From the NCBI GenBank assembly GCA_023213395.1, contig CM041465.1, positions 40,989,741-41,053,740 on the forward strand: a stretch of 64,000 nucleotides of DNA. The letters are read 5' to 3'. Position 1 is the stretch's first letter. Each line of letters opens with the position of its first letter. This document shows, piece after piece, positions 1 to 11,867 of this stretch. Made by a program: the position numbers and the translations under genes. The DNA comes from Cycas panzhihuaensis. Lineage: Eukaryota; Cycadophyta. The notes beneath the pieces are model-generated. The model did not search any database and had not been told where the DNA came from. It saw only the letters and a list, made by a program, of their open reading frames with translations.

Positions 1-756
1 TTGTGGGAACACCACTGCTTCAACCGTGTCTCCATTCCAGGTATGTGCTCTCGCTCTAATAGATCTTCTTTTCTTTAAAAGATTTTGCACGGTAGTAATT
101 AGATCATTTGAAAGGAAAAGGGAAGCTGACTTTCTCTTTTGGTTCATATTCCATTGTTACATTTCACACATTATATCTATCATAGGAAAAGGTTTTAGGA
201 AGCTTCTCCTTTTAACCTTTCCCTTCACCTTATAAACTCCACCCTTGTCCTATTGACTTGTTAGACTTGGTTCAGTTTACTTGTGTGTATCATAGTACTC
301 TCCTTTCTCCTGATTACTCTTTCAAAGGGGGGAACTCTTAATCAATTGATCGTTCCCATTCCCTTCATCCTTCCTCGGTTTTCTTCCGCCTAGCCGGATA
401 ACCAAGAAGATGTTATTCGTAGGTTACTCACCTACTTACCCCTTACTCGTTTCCCTCTGCTATAGGGAAACCCTCGAGGGGTTCTCTCCCTTCCCTTTCA
501 GCCATCTAAGGGTGGGAGGACTCTTTTCCAAGATCTACCCAGGCCATTCTTCTGCCTCTCCTTCTCTTGGTAGAAGTGGAGAACCACCTTTAGGTTGCTG
601 GGTACCATCCGCAGGTCCCAAACTCATGCTTTGGTGTACGGGGTGCCCTCTGTGGTATTTGCCTTACTTGTAGGTTCTTGTCTACACCTTGTAGTGCCAT
701 TAATTGCCCTTGTTATTCCTACTTAGTTAGGTAGCTATCCTGTAGACACGCATCCA
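1..756 (+). repeat. 5' LTR of element A (last 756 bp)
   Basis: This stretch aligns base for base in length with 14731-15486, the end of the 3' LTR. It ends in catcca directly before the primer-binding site. It holds a splice-donor-like CAG/GTATGT at about 38-45. Short open frames at 26-235 and 410-673 recur in the 3' LTR (for example 15068-15403) because the DNA is duplicated, and show no protein family. Confidence 0.93.
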
Positions 757-757
757 C

Positions 758-777
758 TGGCAACCATACTGGGGATC
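758..777 (+). other. Primer-binding site of element A
   Basis: The sequence tggcaaccatactggggatc follows the LTR end with one base between. Element B has tggcgaccatctggggccgc at the same place. The TGGCGACY...CTGGGG form resembles the primer sites of Tat/Ogre elements; I recall a tRNA-Arg assignment but cannot confirm it from sequence alone. Confidence 0.75.
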
Positions 778-924
778 TGCCAGTAAGGGAGCTAGTTTCT
801 ACTCTTTTCTGTTGGTATTGCTACCTCCTTGTGGTTTTCTCCTACTTTGTTCTCTTCGTTGGGTAGCCCCCAACGTGCGCTCTTTATCACCCTTTCTTTC
901 TCCTATAGTGTTAGTTGGGTTTGT

Positions 925-3330
925 ATGTGACGCTTCTCTCATCGCTTACGTGGCTTACCTCCATTGTTAGAAGATCCTGGGTATTGTCCTTTCCCTTTGT
1001 CAGATTTTAATTTGACTATGGAGGGATACCCTTCCGATTGGGCCTACCACACCTTAGCCTTAGGAACTCATGAGTTTCCCTCTTCTATTCCGGGATCCAC
1101 CTAGGAGGGTGATGATCCTATTTACTACCCGGGTGACCAACATCACCCGCTTGATGTCCATCCTTCTACTCATGCGATAGAAGGATCTTTTCCTCTTGAG
1201 ATTTACCACTCAGTTGGTGATTCTTATGAGGAACATCCTGAGGGATCTACTTTGTTTGAGGTCCTGTCAATCTCTTATGAGCATGTAGATACCCCTCCCA
1301 CTGATGTAGTTGAAGCTTTTAATGAGTGCCGTCGCGCTGCTCGTTTTCAACCATGTCCTAGATGGTTTGAAGATGCCTTTTGTGGGGGAGCCTCTTCTTC
1401 GTCTGCTCTTCCCCTGCTTTCTTCATCCTCATCTACTCCTCCTGTAACAACCAATCCTTTTGTGCCTACACATTCATCCTATCCTTTCCATATTACTGTT
1501 GCGGGGACGTATGTTGTACCTTCTATCCCTCGACAAGGTCTTAGTGCTTCTGGACCTTCTCGTGGTATGTCTTTCCCTCAGTTGAAGGTTAACATACCCT
1601 GTCCTAGCCAAACTAATATGCCATCTCCTAATATAGGACATACCTTCTCTAGTAGGCTTGTCAGCCCTACTAACCCTCCAGCCGTTAGTCATGTGGGACC
1701 CACTCCTACATACCCTCAAAACCAACCTGTTGGCTCTTCCTTTTATATACCCCTGGGTTACACCTCTCAACCTTGGGGGCAGGGTAGAGGGAACCACCTC
1801 CCAGCTTATGGAGTGGATCTGCTACACCTATATGGGATTGCCCCACCTACGGGTGGTCTATATGGGTAAAACCCAGTTCCACATCCCCCTTTTCCGCCAT
1901 CTAGCACAATCCCTTTTGCCATGCCTTTGTAAGGGAACCTGACTTCCTTCCAAGGCACTTATCCTCAAGCCCCCTTCCAGCAAGGGGTATTTCCTCAAGG
2001 AGGGATGGGTATACCACCCCCGTCTGCTCCTTGTTCGCTATCTACTACATCATTCATTGATCCTACGGTCTAGGCAAGGGCATATCCCTTCATGGACTAT
2101 AGGTCAACACCTTTATCCTATTGAGGCATTAAGGACTAATCTGCTGCCTCATCCTCCTAAAGTTCCTAGATTTGACAGAACTTTGTCGCAAGACCTAGCT
2201 GAACACATGCGTAGTTTTTCTATGGTGTGTATAGACTACTAGGCTTACAACCATATCCTAATGAAATTGTTTCCACGATCATTGCAGGGCGATGCCCTTA
2301 AGTGGTTTTATCGCCTCCCTGCCCACTCTATCTTTTCATTCCAGCAATTGGTGGACGAATTCATCAACTACTTTGATGTAGCTAGCCCATTTGAGAGTGG
2401 AATGAAATCCCTCTTATCACTCAAACAAGGCCATGATAAGATGAATCATGACTTTGTGAGACAATTCCATGACCTTCTTCACTCCACTAAGGCCACGTTG
2501 CCCGAGGAGTTAAAGAGAGACCTTTTAGTTAACGCACTTCGTCCCAAAGTGCATGTGAGAGTCCTTAAAATGGGGGTGACCACATGTGACTCTACAATCG
2601 CCAAGTGCTTAGCATTGGAGGCTATTGAGATCCAAGCTGGACTCAATAAGCCTGTCAAGCCCTCACAGTGACATGAGACACTACCTTCAACCAAGGAAAC
2701 TAAACCTCAACAATCCTCTTCTCATCAAACTGAGAGGACTTTAGACCCCCTCACATCTGCCATACATTCGTTCGAATGTACGATGAAGGAACTCAAGTTA
2801 CAAGCTCCTTCATCTCCAACATCCAACAAACAAATTCAATAAGCAACTCAAGCTTCCCTCCCTATGAATGGAAATGCCCAGTCCTCTCAAATGAGGAAGA
2901 CAGATCCCCTGCTTGAGAAGAAGTGATACTCCATTCATGGGGAGTGCTTCCATGATGACTCACGTTGTAGGGCCCAGCATCCTAAGGATGCCCCTTGACG
3001 TGACTCCTCCTCTAAATGGGCCTCAAGGCCTAATTTAGACCAACCAGTCCATAAGGATCCATTCCCCAAACATGGGGAACGTGATCGCAATACTCAATCC
3101 AAGAATAACCAGAACTGAGGAAGATCACTAAATTCTCGTCCTTCCCACGATAAAGGGAAGGCCACCCAGGATTCACCCTCTTCCTCCCATTCCCCTAACT
3201 ATCACACCCCATCACCTTTGTAGCCCCGGAACAAGGGGAAGAAGGTGATCCAAATGGTCAGGGCTACTCCTTCGTATGCCCTTACCTGATCTCAAGCTGC
3301 TAAAGAAGCAACCGATGCTTCTTCCTCTAC
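925..3330 (+). pseudogene. gag: gag of element A, broken
   Basis: Structural protein of the retrotransposon particle. The start at 925 aligns with the B gag start at 23524; its second codon has become TGA (CGA in B). The N-terminal half (frame 1, longest open piece 1252-1869) is Ser/Pro-rich. A one-base insertion near 2110 moves reading to frame 2. The conserved gag core lies at about 2150-2670, with LKWFYRLPAHSI, QQLVDEFINYF and FESGMKSLLSL, typical of the retrotransposon gag domain. A Cys/His patch follows at about 2925-2995, where a zinc knuckle is expected, but it is not a standard CCHC. The linker to protease has further stops. Identification as gag is firm; the exact end is not. Confidence 0.88.
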
Positions 3331-3547
3331 TCCTTCTGATCCTCTTCCAGAGAACCCTCCTCTAGAAGTCCCTCTCTTCCCCAAAGCCATTCCTATGCAC
3401 CTGGGTCATTATGATTTTCGAATAGCACTTACCCAACCTACCACGAAGGGTAAGCCTTTCTCTATCGTGGACGAGCTTCATACTGTTGCTATAGGAATGT
3501 CCTTAATGGATGTTTTGAGGAGTCGTCCTGAGTAGCAGACTCTCCTC

Positions 3548-4060
3548 TTGGAAGCTTTAGGATCGAATGACGTGCCTATTCATACTTTGGGCATTACCCA
3601 AAGTCGTGAACCCGTTATTTCTTTTGATCCTAAGGACCTTTCTCCCGCGTGTGAAAGGGAATGTCAGTGGAATTTCCCATTTACTATTACTATTGATACA
3701 CCTGATTGTACCCTACGAAGGACTGTTGTCAATGATGATTCTTTTGTGAATGCCACGCCCTTGCGTGTCATGCAAGAGCTTGGTATTTCTACCTTAGAAC
3801 CTGTTCCATGGTGATGCTAAGGTTATGACGGTAGCGAGAAGACCCCGTTGGGATCTGTCGTGATTCTACTCACCCTTGAGGGCAAGACTGTCCTCACTGA
3901 TATTGTAGTCCTCGACGTCGACGTCGACTACAACTTTCTCTTAGGTTGACCGTGGCTCAACCAAATGGGAGCCGTGTGTTTGACTCTCTGGGGATAGCTT
4001 AAATTTATCCATGATGGATGAATAAGGGTTGTTCCCCGTGGATACCCACTTGCTAAACAA
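3548..4060 (+). pseudogene. Retropepsin-like protease domain of element A
   Basis: Aspartic protease part of the polyprotein. The B copy has VDNGSSVNAMPL at the active site; A reads VNDDSFVNATPL, so the Asp-x-Gly-Ser core is altered. Downstream, LLLG at about 3940 matches the LLGRLWL strand of B. A TGA at 3812-3814 follows PVPW, exactly where B has TGA at 26410-26412. More stops follow. Reading continues in frame 2 from gag into reverse transcriptase, so the ancestor probably had a single gag-pol frame here. Confidence 0.8.
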
Positions 4061-4810
4061 GCCTGTCCTGCTAATCAGGTAAGCCAAGGTCCTTCTACGC
4101 ATGCCTGGGCTTGCTCCATTGGTATACCCAATCCGTCTAAAGAAGATCTTGCATCTTCTTTTCCTAGTCTCATACATTTTACTCCTATTGGCATTGGGAG
4201 CTATGGGTACCTCGCCTCGTTTAGTGACGACGAGTCATACGACGAGGGCGAGGATTATCTCCACCCCGTCTCTTTCCTCCGCACTAGTAGGTCACACCCA
4301 TCTCGTTCTAGATCTCCATCTAGAATTTCTTTCATTGGTGAGGCTAGCCACTCCTTTGTGTCGCATGTCATTACTCGTGTTGACTCGTCCAATATTAGTT
4401 CTTCCCCTTCACCACCCCCCACAGGTGATGGCTTCGAAGAACTGCCTTTCGCTCCTTTCGAGGAGTCCCTTTTTGACTCTTTCTTAGGATCTCACGAGGA
4501 AGACGGGTAACCCAATGACCATCACAGTCCCGTTGCCTCCACTTCCTCTAGCACTTTGTCTACTCAGAGTAAGGTCATCCATGGGGTGGATTACTTCGAG
4601 GATGATGAAGCCTTGCTCAAGCACCTAGCGAGCTTTACGCCTAACTTGCCTTCTAGTCACCACAGGCTTGGCCACCAGAAGATCCTTGCGATTGGGTCCA
4701 CACTCGCTTACCCAATCCCATCCCCTATTCCATCTCCTCCCTTTGACCTTGCCCCCCTCCACTTCGAGGAGGGGAATGCCATATGCATGAGGACAACTTA
4801 AGACATAGTT

Positions 4811-6230
4811 TTGGCCCCTAGCAATGTCATTAAGGTCAGGATGGAATGTTCTCCTGATGAGGTAAGGGAGTATTCACTTTTGTTCCAAGAGTTTTGGGAT
4901 GTTTTTGCGTGGGATTATGCTGATATGAAGGGAATTGACCCCTCCATTGTTACCCATAATCTCACCACCATCCCTGGCGCCTGCCCCGTGTGCCAGAAGT
5001 AGCGTCCCCTTCACCCAAAGCTCTCAGCCGCCATCAAGATGGAGGTTGAAAAGCTCTTGGATGCTAGACTCATTACTTCCATTGATTATCCCAAGTGGAT
5101 CTCCAACATTGTCCCCGTTACTAAAAAGAATAGGGCCATCCATATATGCATCGACTTCCGTGACATTAATAATGCTTGTCCTAAGGATAACTTTTCGCTC
5201 CCCTTCATCGATTAAATCATTGATCGAACCACTAGATTCGAAGTTATATCCTTAATGGACGGCTTCTCTAGTTATAACCAGATCCAGATTTCTCCTGAAG
5301 ACCACCACAAGACAACCTTCACTACACTATGGGGTACCTTTGCCTACAAGGCAATGCCCTTTGGCCTTAAGAATGCAGGTGCTACTTACCAGAGAGTAAT
5401 GCATTTCATCTTCCATGACCTCATTGATAACACATTGGAAGTCTTCATGGATGACATGATGGGTCTCTTACGTGTCAGGGCCCATCATCCCTCCGACTTG
5501 CTGGCTATCTTCTCACGATGCCGCAAGTATCATGTTAGTCTAAACCCGCTCAAGTATGTGTTTGCCGTTACTTCAGGCAAACTCCTTGGATTTCTTGTGT
5601 CCAAACAAGGGATCTAGATTGATCCTGATAAGGTCAGGGTAATCCTTGACATGCTGCCTCCTAGAACCCAATGACAGATCAAGTTGTTTATGGGTAGGCT
5701 CAGTTTTCTCAAGTGGTTCTTGGCAGACTTCACCGTAAGTGCTAAACCCCTTACGAACCTATTGAAGAAGGGAGTTCTTTTTGTTTGGTCTAACAAGACC
5801 CAAAAGGCCTTTGAAGGACTTAAGGAAGCCCTCACTTCCACTCCTACATTAGTGCCCCCTCGCTTTGATAGGCCCTTTGTCCTATATACCTTGGAGACTG
5901 AGGAGTCCTTGGGTGCTATGTTAGCTCAGGAGGATGACTCGGGAGTTGAGAGGGCTATTTATTTTATTAGTCGCACTCTTATGGTTGCTGAACTTAACTA
6001 CTCTCCTGTTAAGAAGGAGGGCCTCTCCTTGGTCCACGTGACCAAGAAGTTTAGACACTACTTGCTTGGTAATACCACTAAGGTGATCGTCTAATCTGAT
6101 CCCTTACGATACTTACTCACTCGCTCGGATTTGATAGGTAGGGCTGGTCGTTGGGCTGTCCTACTTTAAGAATTTGACCTTCATATCGTTAACCAGAAAT
6201 CAAAGAAGGGAATGGTAGTGGCCAAGCGTG
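4811..6230 (+). pseudogene. pol: Reverse transcriptase and RNase H of element A
   Basis: Copies the element RNA into DNA. In order: KKNRAIHICIDFRDINNACPKD (about 5125-5190), SLMDGFSSYNQI, AMPFGLKNAGATYQR, the catalytic FMDD at 5444-5455, LGFLVSKQGI, then an RNase H domain with ESLGAMLAQEDD and FISRTL. The layout and spacing are Ty3/gypsy. The first RNase H acid is Glu (LETEESLG) where B has Asp (MTDESLG), and the KKEGLSLV segment replaces EKECLSLV. In-frame stops occur at about 5000, 5213, 5615 and 6092. A 5-base net deletion near 6230 shifts the rest to frame 3. Confidence 0.93.
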
Positions 6231-6386
6231 GATGCCCCTATTCCTAACTCCTTTGATGCTCTTGTCAACGATTCTCTCCATGATGAGTCTATTTTGATGA
6301 TTCAGGGCATCTCTCCTCATCCACTCATCAACAACGAGTGGTATGGCGATATAGTATGGTATCTCACACAATAGCAATACTACCCT

Positions 6387-7538
6387 GATGCTAGTAGTAA
6401 AGTTAGATCTCACATCTAGACTTCTGCTAGGCGATACTTCCTCATGGATGAAGTATTGTATAAAAGGTCCTTTGATGGGATCCTCCTCCGCTGCATCACC
6501 GCTGATGAAGCCAACCAAATACTGCATGAATGCCACTATGGTATTTGTGGGGGCCAGTCTATGGCTAAGAGGATCCTCTGTATGGGTTACTTCTGGCTGT
6601 CCCTTTTTAAGGACACCCATGCCTTTGCCCTGAGATGTCAGCAATGTCAAGAACATGCCAACATCTCCCATGTGCCTTCCGAGGCCCTTCACCCCATTGT
6701 TTCTCCATGGCCTTTCGCTTAGTGGGGGTTAGACCTCATCAGGGCTATTTCTCCACCTTCATCATCGTAGCACAAGTTTATCTTGACTGCCACTGAATAT
6801 TTCACCAAATGGGTGGAGGCCATTCCTTTAATTACTACTCCTAGTAAAACGATAACCACCTTCGTTTACCAGCATATCATTTGCCGTTTCGAGATTCCAG
6901 ACATCTTAATCACTGACAATGGAACCTCCTTTTGTAATAAGGAGATGGATGAGCTTTGCGAGAAGTTTAAGATTTCTCACAAAACTTCTTCTCCTTACTA
7001 TCCTTAGGCAAATGGCCAAGTGGAGTCTTTTAATAGGACTCTCATTAGTATCCTAAAGAAAATTGTTGCTTAGTCTCAGCTGCCTTCCACTTTGTGGGCT
7101 TACTGCACCTCTATCCATTTCGCCACAGGAATGACCCCGTTCTCCCTAATCTATGGTTTTGAGGCGGTATTCCCATTGGAGGTAGAGATTCCTTATTTAC
7201 AAGTCTCTCTTCGAGGTCTTATCGATGAAGAGTCAATCCATCAGGCTCATCTTCTAGACCTCGAGGCTTTGGATGAGAGACGTTTAGCTGCTTATCAGGC
7301 TAACCTGGCATCCAAAGCTCACTCACAAAGGACCTATGATAAATATCTTCGTTCCTGTCCTTTGTTTCCCAGGGACCACATCCTCAAACTTAAATATCTT
7401 CATGACCGTTTGACCAAATTTAAACCTCGATGGGTTGGCCCTTTCATCATTATCGAGACTCTTGGTAATGATGCTTATAGGATTGCCACCCTGGAAGGTC
7501 TTGAATTTGAGAAAGCTGTTAATGGAAAATTCCTTTAG
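6387..7538 (+). pseudogene. Integrase of element A
   Basis: Joins the DNA copy to the host chromosome. A zinc-binding region (LHECHYGICGG...CQQCQEH) is followed by the catalytic core: WGLDLI, ITDNGTSF, and GQVESFN, a D,D-35-E pattern. The C-terminal part has FPRDHILKLKYLHDRL and KFKPRWVGPFII. There are stops at 6720-6722 (shared with B at 29326-29328), about 7006 and 7072. Compared with B, 18 bases are missing before LPSTLWAY, while A keeps IYGFE, which B lost. No chromodomain is visible, in line with the Tat group. Confidence 0.92.
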
Positions 7539-8186
7539 AAGTTTTACTCGTGACACTACTGTCACTTCTTACATGCTCTGAAATGAGCCTAAACTACCAT
7601 CTTAAGTTGTTCCTATTTCTCCCAGCCATAGGTGGAATGTCAACTTAGGATGGCCTCTTCCGTTTCTTTCTAGTTCCTCCTGGGGAACTTGTGCTCCCAT
7701 ATCCTTTTGGGACTCTTGCCTTCTTATTTGGGCATCCCCCAGTTAGGACGATGCTCTGGAGTATCGTTACTACCCCTCTCTCACCTGGTGTTTCCTTCGT
7801 ATACCCTACTATACTTCCCTGTGGACGTGCATGTCACTCTATCTCTAACCCCATACGTGCCTATCACCTCTACTTACGGTGGTTGTATGTGCTCCTATTA
7901 GATATATAGCCATGCATGGAAGGAATTACGTACATCATATAACAAAGAATCTATAACATAGATAACAAAATATATATGTCTTCTGCCACACATGATATAC
8001 ACATCATCTCATATTAAAATGGGGCACCAATTACCCCATCTATATATATACATCAAAATCATATGTTACATCGTACATATGGGAAGTTGTTGTCCTTGCA
8101 GGGGGGTATAATCATATGACTCTATATATATGACCCCCTGGAGGCCTGTGCTTTTCCCTATCAAAATCAAATACATGAGTACTATC
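7539..8186. other. Non-coding stretch between convergent integrase and antisense PMD gene (A)
   Basis: About 650 bases between the end of integrase (plus) and the end of the antisense gene (minus). It has a counterpart in B (30163-30823), including the shared line tgaaatgagcctaaactacc. AT-rich from about 7900. I see no gene here; the small open frames 7689-7909 have no family features. It probably holds the 3' ends of one or both transcripts. Confidence 0.5.
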
Positions 8187-10217
8187 CTATTGCTGCCCTG
8201 CTCCTAGGCACCATCTCCTGGTCGGTGTGATCCCTCTCCTGGGGACCACATCCCTCTGAGGCTCCTCCTGGGCCTCCGCGAGCTCCCTGCCTTGCTCCCC
8301 TCATCTTGTGGCTACCTCAGGGTTGTTGCTGCCATGTGGGTATATGTCCTGCTCCTGCTCGACCTCAATGCCACCTAGTCTACCAGCTGATCGTATCAGG
8401 CTTGGATACAATCTCTCTCACTCTCCACTCCTCGGAGATGCTCCTCTAGCACTGCTATCTGGACCTTGCTCTCAGTGTCTCTGCCTACTCTGCCCTGAGC
8501 CTCTAGAGCCTGTACACAACCTCGCAATGCGTCCCGCTCGCTCCTGGCCTCATCTAGCTCCTGCTGCATCTGTCCCCTGAATGCTATGTGCTCTTGGGAC
8601 TCTGCAGCCCAGATATCTCTCACCCTCACCAATGAGGTAAATGTTGCTATGTGGGCACCTGCCGATCTAGGTGCGTCCTCTACCTGGATGGGTGGCTGCC
8701 CCAATACGTATACCTGAGGGAACATCTCCCTCACCATGGTCTCTACTAACCGCTGAATCTCTACGGTACCTGCAAATCCAACATACTATATGTCAGTATA
8801 TATCCAGCTGCATACAGAAATAAAACCAAATTAAACTATCTATCCGGCTGTCAAATGATGGGAAATGGTTAGGCCTCACCTGCTGTGGCCACCGGCTCCT
8901 TTGCCTGTACGATAACCTCTCTTCTTGGCTCCCCGCAAGCTGTTGGTACCTCCTCCTTAGGTACCACCTCTGCCTGGGCCTCTCTCCTTGTTGGGACTGG
9001 CTCAGCTGTCGCCTCTTCGGATCTCCTCACAATCTGTAGCCTGCGGGCCCTCATCATTGGCCCCTGCTCTCCTCTACAACTCCTGATGGGCCTGCCTCTC
9101 CTCTGGCAGTCCCAGATGGCCCTGCTGCTCTACTTTCTGTCCTTGATGGACCTGCCTCTCCTGCATGTGATGGCTGGCTGGCCCCATCTCCTCCATCTCC
9201 ATCGTCATTATTATCAACTGGGAGCACCCCTGCTCTGCCTATCTCATCGTCACTGTCCCACCTCATTGCCCTATACGGATCTTCCACATAATCTATCATA
9301 GTGAAGAGGTCTAGTAATGTAGCCTCCACTGAGTGTTGGACATGGGCCTAGTCCTCTGTCCCCCTCAGCTTGGTCTGCCACCTATGGACCATCGGGGCCC
9401 ACTCTATAATGAGGTGTGGTCCCCCCACCGGTGCCACTGCTCTGAAATGATCGAAGAACCAATACAGTAGCAACATGCTATATGATAGTCCTCCCTTACC
9501 TGTCATCCTGATAGCATCCAGTTATACGACGAGGTTCACCACTATCAGGGTGGCCTAATCCATCCTCTCGCCGGCCTCACAATGGCGCACTGCATCCATC
9601 CATCCCCCAGGGATGTCCCTATAGTTTTGTTTCTGGGAAATCTGGAATAGAATGCACAATGTGATAAGCTTCCTCACCCGAGAAATCCTAGATATAACCA
9701 TAGTCTAGAGAGGAACTCCTCTCCTCTCCCATCTATCTATCCCTATAAAAAATACTACTGCCTCCTTGTGTGCTGCCTCATTGTTAGGCAACGCTCCCAA
9801 TGCAATCGGCCTCCCAGTCGTCGGTACCTCCAATATCCGCCTAATATCCCTCAGTGTCACTGTCATGTCTCCCACCTGGGGTAGGTGGAAAATGTGCCTC
9901 CTCCAATCCCAGTGTGATATGATATCCACTAGTAATCTCTAGTCTTACTAAGGTGTCTTCAGGGCCTTAAATAGGCCGCACCTCCGTAGGACCCCCTTGA
10001 CCTCCCTGGACATCATCTCGATGTAGCTGAGCATTGCCATCCCCATGTTCTCGCAGTTATCCACCGTGATAACAGCCTATCAACACCATAAAACCAGTCA
10101 AAGTCAAGCTTATATTAGTCCTCTATCCTTCTGACTATCTGTCAGCCCTATCTGATCAGGATTCGGGGCCTTTTAGCCTCCCGTCTCCTTTTTTCTATAG
10201 TTCTGCCTTTGTACTGC

Positions 10218-10247
10218 GCTAAACTTCGTGGTATCATAAAGTTTAGC
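10218..10247. repeat. Inverted repeat in intron 1 of the antisense gene (A), conserved position
   Basis: gctaaactt at 10218-10226 pairs with aagtttagc at 10239-10247, leaving a 12-base loop. Element B has an 11-bp version in the aligned place (32880-32909). Function unknown. Confidence 0.6.
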
Positions 10248-10276
10248 TCGGGTCCTATGGTGATTGGGGCCCCCGC

Positions 10277-10306
10277 AGCAAAGATCGCGATACCACGATC
10301 TTTGCT
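10277..10306. repeat. Second inverted repeat in intron 1 (A only)
   Basis: agcaaagatcg at 10277-10287 pairs with cgatctttgct at 10296-10306, a perfect 11-bp stem with an 8-base loop cgatacca. I do not find it in the matching part of B. Confidence 0.65.
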
Positions 10307-10745
10307 ATGGTATGAACGGTGCCCCCCCAAAAAGGGGGGGTTTCTGCCAAAAAAAATTAAAAAAAAATCTTCTGGGTGGACCCCTGTGGGGCCCATCGGG
10401 ACCAGGGCTCCCTAATGCCTAGGTGCCCCCTCTTTCTGGGTCTAATTCAGACTCTGAGAAGCCATCATTTGCCCACATGGTGCACAAAAACTACATAGAA
10501 ATTAATAAAAAGCATTGAAATGAAAACTTCGAAATGGGATGGGTTTCATAGGATCCACTCACTGGATTCGGTCTGGCAGTCATCATCTCGCTCTGAGGGT
10601 CTCAGTAACTATCTCTAAGCTCTGATCCAATGGTCTGATCTCCCTCTACATGCCTCTGAAGTCAGATGGCGCTCTGTTGCATAAGGAAATGGCTCTGGTT
10701 TCTCTCGAGAGCCAGTGAAAATGAATCCGTTTTCCATTGAATTTC

Positions 10746-10753
10746 CTTATATA
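10746..10753 (-). promoter_or_regulatory. TATA box of the antisense PMD gene (A)
   Basis: On the minus strand the bases read CCTATATAAGGAAAT, about 160 bases upstream of the exon 1 ATG. Element B has the same TATATAAG at the same distance, although the surrounding DNA has diverged. This would place the RNA start near 10720. Confidence 0.65.
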
Positions 10754-10940
10754 GGTGGGGGCCCTGATGGGCACTATCTCTATTTTTGCTCTCGTGATAG
10801 CTGTTGGGACCGTCCCATTTCCTTGATCACCTTTTTCTTCTAGCCCTGCCTCTCGTTGTGCTCCTATAGCATCCTGTTCGCTCGTTTTCGTGGAGGTATT
10901 TATGGCACCTCATCATTGCGCTTTTTCGCAGGGCCCTTCC

Positions 10941-11525
10941 TGTTGAGAATAGAAGGTCCAACCCTCTAACAGCCACCAAGATCTATTACTTTCTTATAAC
11001 TAGTTACAGAAATGAAACATACAAATTATATGCAAGTTCTTAAAACTAGAGATTATATAGTAACAAGATAATAAAAGCCAAACATCACATGTGCACCCGA
11101 TATAATGTGGTAAAACCCTAGCAGTGTGCTAGGGAAATATCCACACAGGAAAGGTATTGATCTTTATTGCTACAGAATGGAGAAATAGTACATCACAGAT
11201 GCAGAGTGCTCTTTGGAACAACAATCAGCTGCCGCCCTCTTCATAGTACATTGCATGACATTACAATCATAATAAGAAAAGCCCTAAAATGGGTTACATG
11301 AGAGGATATCCAAGACCTAAAATCTCAACCGTAGAATCTAGGGTATTTTTATTATATGATCCTAATTCTCTTTACACTTTAATAAGGTTTACATGGTCAA
11401 TTTTTTGGGTTGGGGGCTATCGCCCATGAACCCCCTTGGAACCCCCCGAGAAAGATTAAGGGGGGAAATTGCACCGAAAACAGACCATAATTTTAGGCCT
11501 ATAATTGTTGTCACAATACCCAATA
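10941..11525 (-). mobile_element. Solo LTR 1, inserted in element A
   Basis: A 585-bp insertion absent from B, flanked by the 5-bp duplication cttcc (10936-10940 and 11526-11530). On the minus strand it contains AATAAAGATC...CCTTTCCTGTGTGGAT and CTAGGGTTTTACCA, typical of plant copia LTRs, and ends CTCAACA. It matches solo LTR 2 at 37646-38242 in opposite orientation. With no internal domain it is most likely the product of recombination between two LTRs. Confidence 0.88.
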
Positions 11526-11867
11526 CTTCCATCTCATTTTATATGCCACTCTCGTGCATGCCAGAGTTTATACTTGTTTGGCTCGTTTCGCCATTCTGGA
11601 CTCATTTTCGCAGCTCTTTTATGCTCCTGGGTCCTCCAGAGGGAATGCTCCCCTCGTTTGGGGGCATGTTTCACTTTTCAAAGTAACCTTTGGTACCCCA
11701 GGGTGCATTTTTCTGCCCGCTCTTATGCAGTGGTCGGATAGCTCATTCTCGTCCTTAGGTAACCTCATTGCTAGGTCCTCCTACCCTTCACGGCCACTTA
11801 TTGCTTGCCTTTCGAGTCTCTCTTTCGTTCCATTATTGTTTATTACTATTAGGACTTTGTGTCACCC

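Larger units (their letters stand above)
8187..10586 (-). pseudogene. Antisense PMD gene of element A, three exons, broken
   Basis: A gene opposite to gag-pol. Exon 1 codes MMTARPNP (10586-10563) and ends at donor GTGAGT. Intron 1 is 10562-10077. Exon 2 (10076-8880) starts AVITVDN and holds the PMD signature HWDWRRHIFHLPQVGDMTVTL followed by DIRRILEVPTTGRP. Further on come the WFFDHF, PMVHRWQ and YRAMRWDSDDE segments and an acidic GEAGPSG-repeat linker. Intron 2 is 8879-8770 (GTGAGG...TTTGCAG), phase 1. Exon 3 (8769-8187) is a charged coiled coil with ESQEHIAFRGQMQQELDEA. PMD proteins such as MAIN and MAIL1 are nuclear and affect silencing; the role of this copy is unknown. Broken by stops after KTP and near 9705, and the exon 2 length no longer fits the intron 2 phase. 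The same structure in B supports the model. Confidence 0.8.

Noticed and set aside
1474-1797. Minus frame of 107 codons in gag of A
   Set aside because: Shadow of the Ser/Pro-rich gag frame; the B counterpart is not conserved in this frame.
10148-10415. Overlapping plus and minus frames of 68-82 codons
   Set aside because: They lie in intron 1 of the antisense gene and contain homopolymer-derived Lys/Gly runs; not conserved in B.
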